Shown piece after piece: positions 17,405-24,826 of a DNA stretch of 64,000 bases. The DNA is taken from NCBI RefSeq assembly GCF_001403615.1, contig NZ_LN879455.1, positions 1-64,000 on the forward strand. Direction: 5' to 3'. The translations under genes were made by a program, and so were the position numbers. The DNA comes from Desnuesiella massiliensis. Lineage in GTDB: Bacteria > Bacillota > Clostridia > Clostridiales > Clostridiaceae. Under the pieces are notes generated by a model. That model searched no databases. It had not been told where the DNA came from and saw only the letters and a program-made list of their open reading frames with translations. Every line of letters begins with the position of its first letter. Positions within the stretch are counted from its first letter, which is position 1.

Positions 17405-17499
17405 TAAAGCGAAGCCTTTTTATAATTATGATTTACATATAATGCAATCATTAGTGAACTGTAAATTGCACACCAAGAATTAAAAAAGGCTTCGCTATT
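17405..17499. terminator. Inverted repeat near the hydrogenase 3' end
   Basis: AAAGCGAAGCCTTTTT near 17406 is mirrored by AAAAAAGGCTTCGCTATT near 17482-17499, about 95 bp end to end, with an internal TAATGCAATCATTAG-like dyad and ATTGCAC-type repeat debris. It is probably the terminator of the hydrogenase transcript. Confidence 0.6.
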
Positions 17500-17549
17500 C
17501 TAAAACATTATATTTAAAGGTTTATTTTAATCTAAAAACTTAGCTTAAA

Positions 17550-18896
17550 CTAAAAATTACGTTCAAAGATTTCAATTTTTTCAGGGTTTTTAAAATCTTC
17601 TCTAGAGGTTATATGTATTCTTTCAAGGATCTGATCCATACAATCACTATGAGTAGCTACTTTTATGGCGGAGTTTTCAGCAAACTTATCTACATGGATT
17701 TTTCCTTGCTCCCTTGGTATTAGAGCCTTAGGGCCACCAACACAACCGCCAACACAGCCCATACCCTCAATAAAATTAGCTTGAATGTCGCCATTTTGAG
17801 CTTTTTCAAGCATAGCTTTACATTCTTTAACACCATTAGCTTGAACTGCTTTTAATAATTTGTATTTTTCAGGGAACATTTCTTTTATAGCATCTCCAAC
17901 AGCTATAGAAACACCACCAGTTCTGGCATAAAGTCTTCCACCCATGGAAGCATATTCTATAGAAGGAACTCCCTGAAGCTCTGACGGACTTATTTCTAGT
18001 ATTTCAAAAATACCTTTTAATTCTTCAAAAGTTAATACATAGTCTATGTCTCCCAATAAGTCTTTTTCCTTAGCTTCAGCCTTTTTAGCGATACAAGGAC
18101 CTATGAACACTACTTTACAATCATCATTTAATTTCTTAAGAACTCTTCCTGCAGCGATCATAGGGGATACTGAAGGTGAAACATGCTTTACCAAGTTACC
18201 ATATACGCGCTTTAACATTCCTACCCACATTGGGCAGCAGCAAGAAGTTATCATTAAGTCATCTACCTTTTTTACATGGTTATCAAACTCTACTGCTTCC
18301 TTTAAAGTAAGCATATCAGCAAAAAAAGCTACCTCAACCATATCCTTAAAGCCTACCTTTATAAAAGCAGACCTTAATTGATCCATGGTTACATCATCAC
18401 CAAATTGCCCCATAATAGCAGGAGCTACAGCCGCTACCACTGGGGTGTCTCCCTTCAATAATTCCATTATAGGAACGAATTCAACTCTATCCATTAACCT
18501 TCCACTATCGCAGGCCTCAACACACATACCGCAATCGGTACAGGCGTCAGTATCAATATATGTAGAATGCTTAATAGGGTCTACTAATATAGCGTCAAAA
18601 GGACAAATCCTTTGACAGTTAGTTTTACCATCCTCACCAGCACATTGCATAGTACAATCAGAAATTTTTTGAACTATTCTATTATTAGCTTGATAGTTGG
18701 TTATTGCCTTTCTTAGATCATAAGCAAAACTTTCGGTATAGTCAACTTTTACACCACAGAGTGTGGAGATTATTGAGCTTAGTTCCGCCTTGTCTACCGA
18801 AGGATCTTCTAAGATTTCATTTACCTTCTCTTCGAATTTGTCATCATAATAAGCCTTAACTAAGATTTTAAATATCTCTTCATATTTTTTTTTCAT
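17550..18896 (-). CDS. [FeFe]-hydrogenase catalytic subunit, monomeric, non-classical L1 motif
   Basis: A 448-residue protein. Residues about 95-165 hold a two-[4Fe-4S] ferredoxin domain (CQRICPFDAI, CTDCGMCVEAC). The H-cluster domain follows, with L1 TSCCCPMW near 231, L2 GPCIAKKAEA near 285 and L3 EGMGCVGGCVGG near 390. Classical enzymes have TSCCPGW and MPCxxKK; the extra Cys and the GPC instead of MPC point to the divergent group B-like class. A HydA small-subunit-like C-terminus is present. Expected role is H2 production or uptake with ferredoxin. A TGGTATAAT extended -10 lies upstream, and AGGAGGT precedes the ATG. Maturases are not in the window. Confidence 0.87.
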   Translation of the reverse strand: MKKKYEEIFKILVKAYYDDKFEEKVNEILEDPSVDKAELSSIISTLCGVKVDYTESFAYDLRKAITNYQANNRIVQKISDCTMQCAGEDGKTNCQRICPFDAILVDPIKHSTYIDTDACTDCGMCVEACDSGRLMDRVEFVPIMELLKGDTPVVAAVAPAIMGQFGDDVTMDQLRSAFIKVGFKDMVEVAFFADMLTLKEAVEFDNHVKKVDDLMITSCCCPMWVGMLKRVYGNLVKHVSPSVSPMIAAGRVLKKLNDDCKVVFIGPCIAKKAEAKEKDLLGDIDYVLTFEELKGIFEILEISPSELQGVPSIEYASMGGRLYARTGGVSIAVGDAIKEMFPEKYKLLKAVQANGVKECKAMLEKAQNGDIQANFIEGMGCVGGCVGGPKALIPREQGKIHVDKFAENSAIKVATHSDCMDQILERIHITSREDFKNPEKIEIFERNF

Positions 18897-19148
18897 AAGC
18901 GTACCTCCTGCTTTAAGGAAAATAGAAATTATCTAAGTATAGTTATTATACCATAATTTGAATTTTACAAAGCATATACTGATATTTTATTAAGATTTAA
19001 ATTTGGTATATATTTAAAGACTTCTACAAATAATATTATTTACATTTAATATTATTTATATTGCAAAAAATCTAATACATTTTTGTTATTTCTATATAAT
19101 CAATGAAATTGGAAGGAGTTGAAAAACCGTTTATGTAACGGAATTGCT

Positions 19149-19304
19149 ATGGAGATATTATCTTTACTGGCTTTAGGAACTATATTAACTACCATGTCAT
19201 TATGTAAGGCAGCCTCAAGAGCAGATAATTTTGAAGAAAATATGATGAGTAGAGAGAATAAAGCATATTGCAAAAAACAGATTGGTCGGGATGACAGGAC
19301 TTGA
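19149..19304 (+). CDS. Possible small membrane protein (uncertain)
   Basis: A 51-codon frame whose first 40 residues look protein-like: a hydrophobic segment MEILSLLALGTILTTMSL, then a charged tail rich in Arg and Glu. Its last codons run antisense into the tRNA-Pro gene, which argues against the full length being real. A good GGAAGGAG site exists at 19111-19118, but it is 30 nt before this ATG and too close to the alternative TTG 19119. I do not recognise the family. Confidence 0.25.
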   Translation: MEILSLLALGTILTTMSLCKAASRADNFEENMMSRENKAYCKKQIGRDDRT

Positions 19305-19358
19305 ACCTGCGGCCTCATGGTCCCGAACCACGCGCGCTCCCATCTGCGCTACATCCCG
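19283..19358 (-). tRNA. tRNA-Pro (CGG)
   Basis: A 76-nt cloverleaf on the minus strand. Acceptor CGGGATG pairs with CATCCCG, the anticodon loop TTCGGGA reads CGG, the T-arm is CAGGTTCAAGTCCTG, and CCA is encoded. Confidence 0.93.
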
Positions 19359-19408
19359 ATAGTGATATTATATAAAATTTTACAGAAATTTTCAATTCAT
19401 ATGAAAAT

Positions 19409-21325
19409 AAAAAGGGGCTGTCGCATTAGCGGTTAAAAACCGCTAATGCTCAGCTCCTATTTTGTACTGTTTTATAGCAATTTTAAAGAGATTTGCAAAT
19501 AAATTCATCTCTATACCTTAAAAATGGCGCACTTTAATAAGCCCTTTCGCTTAAGACTTTTTTCAGAATACTTGTTTTTTAAAAGTCTAAAATTAGGCAG
19601 TGCTTTTTAACAAAAAAAGGTGTGTTCCAGTTCTGTTTGACTGAATTTTGTTATGTAGTTTGTTTATGTTATGTGCCATAGCCAAAAGGATACTTTCGGA
19701 CAAAACATTCTGCTTTCCTTTGCACAGAAATCTTCGAAATCCCATATCTTGCTTAATCTCTCCAAAAGAACCTTCAGCTTGTATGCTTCGATTCATTCTG
19801 AGTTCACAACCTTCTTTGCTTACAATTCTTTCGAGATCCTTTTTCCTCAGCATGTTAAATAACTTTGATGTTTCAAGATTTTTTAATCTTTCTTCTAATG
19901 GAGTTTTGCAGTTGTTTCCTTTTATACATCTACTTTTGTGTGAACAGTTACTGCAATCCTCGCAGATATATATGGTTTTCTCACTTTGATATCCAGTTTT
20001 ACTTTTTCTTTTTATCGTTTTGCTAACTGTTAACTTTTTATTATTTTCACAAGTATAGTAATCACCAGCTTCATTGTATTCCATGTTTTCTATTCGACTG
20101 ATGTCATTCTTGTATTTTCTTGTTTTAGATATTTCATAGTTTGATGGTTTGATAAATGCCAGTTGTCCATTTTCTTCAAGATACACATAATTCTCTTCGC
20201 TTTCATATCCAGCATCTGCAACCACTTTTTTATATCTAAATGTTAGGAACGCCTCCATACTTTTGAGAAATGGAATTATGGTGTTGGTATCTGTGGGCTG
20301 GTCGCCCACGGTAAGCCACACTATATATTCAGAGTCCACACCATGCTGCACATTATAGCCTGCTTTTAGTTGACCATTTCCCATAGCATCTTCCTTCATT
20401 CTCATAAAGGTTGCATCATTATCTGTTTTTGAATAGCTGTTACGATCACCACAAATATATATTTTCTGGGTGTATTCTTTTAATTTATCAAGGTATTCCT
20501 CAAGTTTTTCAATGGATCGCTGCAATGAAGTTTTTCTTTTTCCACATCCATGTACAAACTCTATCTTTTCTTTATGTTTCAGAGTATAAAGTTTTTTTCG
20601 CAGCTTTTTTACGTGTTTCATTTTTACTTTATTCTGATAAACAAGCTTGATGCCGTATAATTCCTCGCATTCAGCCACTAAATCTGCTAATTTAATTAGT
20701 AGCTTTTCTAAGTTTTTTGTAACAGCTTTTTTCCAAACAAAAGTATATTTGTTTGCACAAGCCTCAATTTTTGTGCCATCAATGAAAACAGCATCTCCAG
20801 ATATCTCTCCTATGTTAAGAAGAAACTTTGTCATTTCAGCTAGAATTCTTTCAGCACAGGGTGCAAAGTGCAAGCTTCTAAATCTTGCAAAAGTTGAATG
20901 ATCAGGTTTTGGTGAATTTTCAAGAAGGTACATGAAGTTAATATCACGATGACATGCTGTTTCCATGGCACGAGATGAATAACTATGATTCATGTAAGAA
21001 TAGAGTACAATCTTCAGCATCTGACGTGGTGTTGCTTGATTTTCCCTCACTCTGGAATAAGTCGAATATAAATCTTCTAAATCCATCTCCTCTACAAATT
21101 GACTTAGCAAACGCACTGAATCATTTTCTGGGATCATACAATCGATATTTATTGGAAGTTTTAATTGAAAATATCTTTGATTAAGTGTATAATTTTTTTG
21201 TAAAATGTTATGTTTTAGCATACTAATATTTTACCATAAATCCCTTACTTCTCGAAGTTCGGGATTTATTTTTTTGCACAAAAAAGGAGCTACGCACTAA
21301 TCACTTAGTGCGACAGCCCCTTTTT
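19409..21325 (-). mobile_element. IS1182-family insertion sequence
   Basis: Terminal inverted repeats AAAAAGGGGCTGTCGCA at 19409 and its complement ending at 21325 bound about 1.9 kb with one transposase gene. Each end carries a subterminal hairpin: GCATTAGCGGTT/AACCGCTAATGC (19423-19449) and GCACTAA/TTAGTGC (21294-21311). The right end lies two nt from the encoded CCA of tRNA-Pro(TGG). The element looks intact. Confidence 0.88.
19593..21221 (-). CDS. IS1182-family transposase
   Basis: A 542-residue DDE transposase. The N-terminal DUF772-type domain is present (ATPRQMLKIVLYSYMNHSYSSR, then PKPDHSTFARFR near 105). The catalytic core starts with FIDGTKIEACANKYTFVWKK near 150, followed by VVADAGYESEENY near 330 and EGSFGEIKQDMGFRRFLCKG near 485, which supply the three acidic residues. 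A Cys-rich CEDCSNCSHKSRC stretch lies in between. The frame is uninterrupted, so it is probably active. The ATG has only a weak ribosome binding site, and an AAATCCC/GGGATTT hairpin lies just upstream. Confidence 0.92.
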   Translation of the reverse strand: MLKHNILQKNYTLNQRYFQLKLPINIDCMIPENDSVRLLSQFVEEMDLEDLYSTYSRVRENQATPRQMLKIVLYSYMNHSYSSRAMETACHRDINFMYLLENSPKPDHSTFARFRSLHFAPCAERILAEMTKFLLNIGEISGDAVFIDGTKIEACANKYTFVWKKAVTKNLEKLLIKLADLVAECEELYGIKLVYQNKVKMKHVKKLRKKLYTLKHKEKIEFVHGCGKRKTSLQRSIEKLEEYLDKLKEYTQKIYICGDRNSYSKTDNDATFMRMKEDAMGNGQLKAGYNVQHGVDSEYIVWLTVGDQPTDTNTIIPFLKSMEAFLTFRYKKVVADAGYESEENYVYLEENGQLAFIKPSNYEISKTRKYKNDISRIENMEYNEAGDYYTCENNKKLTVSKTIKRKSKTGYQSEKTIYICEDCSNCSHKSRCIKGNNCKTPLEERLKNLETSKLFNMLRKKDLERIVSKEGCELRMNRSIQAEGSFGEIKQDMGFRRFLCKGKQNVLSESILLAMAHNINKLHNKIQSNRTGTHLFLLKSTA

Positions 21326-21327
21326 TA

Positions 21328-21403
21328 TGGTCGGGGTGACAGGGATTGAACCTGCGACCTCATGGTCCCAAACCACGCGCGCTCCCATCTGCGCTACACC
21401 CCG
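21328..21403 (-). tRNA. tRNA-Pro (TGG)
   Basis: A 76-nt minus-strand cloverleaf with acceptor CGGGGTG/CACCCCG, anticodon loop TTTGGGA reading TGG, and encoded CCA. It closely resembles the CGG tRNA-Pro 2 kb away. The insertion sequence begins immediately after its 3' end. Confidence 0.95.
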
Positions 21404-21595
21404 AAGAACAATAACTATTATATTATATACTCAGTTAGAAGTCAATAATATTTTATAAAAATTTATAGATGTTATACAAGGAAGAAACAATAGGATGTTA
21501 ATTTAGAAAGTCTAGTTAGTAGAATCTAGCGTAAATCAGGATATGATGAGATTGTACTAACTATACTATGAGTATACTTGTTAAGGTCCTTATAC

Positions 21596-21673
21596 TTTTG
21601 TCACAAAAACAGGTAGGTGATTTCAGGATATGTTGTAGCATTAAAATTTATCTACCTGTTTTTGTGACAAAAC
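21596..21673 (+). repeat. TTTTGTCACAAAA-family palindromic pair
   Basis: CTTTTGTCACAAAAACAGG (21596 on) with TAGGTGA is mirrored by TTATCTACC and TGTTTTTGTGACAAAAC ending at 21673. It is the same family as at 7461. The rest of 21404-21879 is AT-rich with nothing else recognisable. Confidence 0.75.
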
Positions 21674-21879
21674 TATATATACTACACAACAATTAATATA
21701 ACCTCTATTAAACACAGAAATAGTAAAGATACTTGTCCAAATATTTCTATTATTTCACTGTGTTATTTATAATATAAAAAATTAATTTTACGTTTACAGT
21801 ATTGTTTTAGAATTTTAGAAAATATGGCATTAGTAATGTGAATAAACATAATCAAAGCAAAAAAGTAATGAAAGACGTT

Positions 21880-22944
21880 CTAAGCAATGGATTTTACATC
21901 CTTAAAATCCTTAATTCTTAAGCTTTCACCACTGCAGGCTACTAATAAAAATAAATTCAATAATCCCCTAGGTATTTTTTCGACTTCAGATAATTTAAAC
22001 CATTTAAACCAGGATATATAGAAATTAATGTATTTTGTAGCTACACCATTAAAAGAGTTTATAAATTTTTTAAGTTCAAAGCTAAAAGTCTTTACATTAT
22101 TTAAATTATAAGGGCTTTCCTTAGAATTAATATTATTACTGATTCTATATAGTTTTGATTTAATTTGTTTTGCAAAACTAACATAAAATAATTTGTGGTT
22201 TGCACATAGAATTGACTTTTTAGGTATTTTGTCAGTCAATATATCTTTTAAGTGAATATAGTTAATTTTGCCTCTACAAGCCCCTTGAGATAGTATATTA
22301 TCAGCTCTATCTTTACAGCAAAGAATGCAAATTTTAGGCTGGTTTAAATCCTTATATCCATATAATTTTCGTTTAATAGGTTCTCTGTTCATGGAAAAAT
22401 TGAGCTTTTTTGAATGATTTCCTTTAAAACTTTCGTTTATATACAATTCATCTATTTCAACTATGCCCTGAAGTTTATCATTTAAGGTGGCTTTAAGAGC
22501 TTTAAGAATTTTATGCCTCCAGTAAAAGGCTGTGTTTCTGTGGATTTTGAGCCTATCTGCTGCCTCTCTTAAGGTTAATTTCTCGCACATGCATTTTAAG
22601 TATTCAATCCATTTTTGTATAGGCTTTTTGCTATAGCTCATAGGAGTATTAGTTTTGCTTGAGAATATTTTACTGCAATCCTTACATTTATATCGCTGAA
22701 GCTTTAGAGAATTTAAGCCGTTTTTTATTATATGATCACTACTACAATGAGGGCAAGTTTTGTTATTTAGATTAATGTAATTGTTGGCCAAGGTTTCAGT
22801 AATACTTTTAGTAATATCATCATTATAAACAGCAGCACTTTTATTTAATAGTAGATCTTTTAAATATGTTGCTTGAAATGGGGGAAGAGCTTTAATAGAA
22901 CTTAAAAACTCACTGGGATTTAATGTATAGCTTAAATTATTCAT
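21880..22944 (-). pseudogene. IS1595-family transposase, probably inactive
   Basis: A 354-residue protein with an N-terminal zinc ribbon (CPHCSSDHIIKNG ... YKCKDCSKIFS, residues 62-90), an HTH-like segment (LTLREAADRLKIHRNTAFYWRHK) and an ISXO2-like core starting IVEIDELYINESFKG near 165. In the family the second catalytic Asp lies in a TDG-like motif; here the aligned stretch is ILCANHKLF, with Ala in its place. The third region VATKYINFYISWFKW is kept. No terminal repeats are visible. The frame is open, so this is either a young dead copy or a repurposed protein. Confidence 0.7.
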
Positions 22945-23367
22945 GATAAGTACCTCTAGCTATTTATTTTATTTTTAGTATCCGAAAAATAATAAATTAA
23001 ATAAATGATTTATTTTTCTATAATTCTTTAATAAAAATACCTAGCTAGATTATAGACATTGGAGACAATTTTTAACCCGAAAATTAGAAAAATAAGCTTG
23101 CTTTTATATTCTATCTACCATCTTTTGTGACAAAACCATAAGAAAGAATTAAACTTGTAGAAACTGCTATCTTAAAGGAAATTAAGTTTATGATATAGGT
23201 CAATTTACTAAGTATGATGAAGTAGAGATATAACTTGATTTATGAAAAGCATCGATAATTTATAATAAGTTTACAAATTCCTTAGGGAATTTATCATTAA
23301 AACAGAGGATTTAAGTAATACCTTATAGAATAATCATTAAGAAGAATGATGTAAAAGGGTGATATAT
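22945..23367. other. Intergenic region with one half repeat
   Basis: About 420 bp of AT-rich DNA. The only recognisable item is a half unit of the TTTTGTCACAAAA family at 23110-23138 (TCTATCTACCATC with TTTTGTGACAAAACC). No gene or clear promoter is seen. Confidence 0.5.
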
Positions 23368-24252
23368 ATGTATTTTTGTGTTAATTGTGGTAATCGTATT
23401 GAAAATGAAAAAAATCTATGTAATATATGCGGGACAGATATGAAAAAGATAATAGAAACTAAAGAAAACATTGATTTTATTGCTGTAGAATCAAACAGGG
23501 GAGATATGGGAAAGGCTTTAGATGAAATTAAAAAAATGGCAAAGGAAATGATTACGAGCCCCATTACTGCATTAGAAAAATTTTCAGTAAAGGCTTCTAA
23601 TAAAATTGCTGTTTTAATCATGATAATAATTGGAATTATTACCTCCCTCCTAAACATTTGGTTTTTTAAAGCCTTGTTAGGCTTCGTAAATAATATTAGG
23701 AAGAATTTTGATGACCTTGGTTTAAATCGAAATAATATAAATAGTATAATTCCTAAAGATGATATTACAGTATTATTAAATAGATTATTTCAGGAAAATA
23801 AAATAAGAATACTTGCATATTCTATTAGTTTTTATATAATAAGTATATTGATTATTTCACTGATACTTTTTGCTGTGTGTAAATATGGGTTAAAAAAACA
23901 GGTGTGCTATGGTAAGGTAATGAGAGGTTTTATTATTGCAAGTGCACCCTATGTCCTATTCAAAGCATTAGCTATTGCAGCTAGTTATATATCCTTAGGA
24001 TTAAGCATGTTTTTTATAATTATGGCCTTAGGAAGCCTAATAATTTTTATTTACAATACTCTTAAAATAAGTCTAGAAATTGAAGACAATAAAAATGTTG
24101 TTATAACACCTATAATTGTTTCAATTTTGATGTTAGCTGTAATGGCCTTAATAAATTATGGAATTAAGGATTATATATCAACTTCTTCTGTAAGGCAGTT
24201 TATAGCTATTTGGACTAATACTATATTCAGAACAGGAATTTACGGATACTAA
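23368..24252 (+). CDS. Zinc-ribbon membrane protein (Yip1/DUF6574-like)
   Basis: A 294-residue protein. Residues 1-25 form a zinc ribbon (YFCVNCGNRIENEKNLCNICG, two CxxC pairs); a linker leads to five or six transmembrane helices from residue about 80. The arrangement of a zinc ribbon plus a Yip1-like membrane domain is common in clostridia and has no established function. I use ATG 23368, since AAGGGTG is correctly spaced; GTG 23359 overlaps that site. It is 30 nt upstream of a small DUF3784-like membrane protein, so the two probably form an operon. Confidence 0.75.
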   Translation: MYFCVNCGNRIENEKNLCNICGTDMKKIIETKENIDFIAVESNRGDMGKALDEIKKMAKEMITSPITALEKFSVKASNKIAVLIMIIIGIITSLLNIWFFKALLGFVNNIRKNFDDLGLNRNNINSIIPKDDITVLLNRLFQENKIRILAYSISFYIISILIISLILFAVCKYGLKKQVCYGKVMRGFIIASAPYVLFKALAIAASYISLGLSMFFIIMALGSLIIFIYNTLKISLEIEDNKNVVITPIIVSILMLAVMALINYGIKDYISTSSVRQFIAIWTNTIFRTGIYGY

Positions 24253-24281
24253 TACTTAAAGCTATATATGGAGGGGATTTC

Positions 24282-24584
24282 TTGAAGACTACTACTATTA
24301 TAATGATTGTGGCAAGTTTGTGGTTTATAGTTTTTGGAGTACTTGCTTTTTTAAACAAGGGTCTTAGTGGAAGAATGAAAGCTTATTTAAGCGGAGTTAA
24401 GGATAAAGAAGCTTATCTAAAATTTAATGGAATCTTTAATATTTTTACTGGACTCATAGGTATTATATTAGGGATAGTGGATTACTTTTTAAAGAATAAT
24501 ATAATAGCTGTTTTAATATTTATATTTCTCATTGTATTAGCAGCTCCTATACAAGGAATACTAGGCAGAAAGTTTAGGGAATAA
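24282..24584 (+). CDS. Small membrane protein, DUF3784-like
   Basis: A 100-residue protein starting at TTG 24282 behind GGAGGGG. Three hydrophobic segments (residues 3-23, 47-66, 73-92) are split by a short charged loop, GLSGRMKAYLSGVKDKEAYLKFNG. Length and layout match the DUF3784 group of clostridial membrane proteins. Function is unknown. It is probably co-transcribed with the zinc-ribbon protein. Confidence 0.7.
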   Translation: MKTTTIIMIVASLWFIVFGVLAFLNKGLSGRMKAYLSGVKDKEAYLKFNGIFNIFTGLIGIILGIVDYFLKNNIIAVLIFIFLIVLAAPIQGILGRKFRE

Positions 24585-24675
24585 TTTTAAAAAATAGAAA
24601 GTAAAAGTTCAAAGAGCAAAGTGCAGTGAAGGAATTTTTTTCTTCACTGCTGATACAAAAAAGCGAAATTTGTAG

Positions 24676-24706
24676 ATCGTGGCTAAGCATTAGCCACGAT
24701 TTTTTG
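24676..24706 (+). terminator. Terminator before levR
   Basis: ATCGTGGCTAA and TTAGCCACGAT enclose GCA and are followed by TTTTT. A first hairpin, AGTGAAG/CTTCACT, lies just upstream (24625-24648). The GTGGCTAAGCATTAGCCAC core recurs at 45.2 kb. Confidence 0.88.
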
Positions 24707-24826
24707 TAGTGATTTTAATAAAGATAAAGTGTATTATTATAATTAAGATAGTTAATACAGTTTTAGATTAATACACTAAAGGGAATAGTATGTGTATTCA
24801 TATAATAGCTGAGAGTGGTGAAAAGG

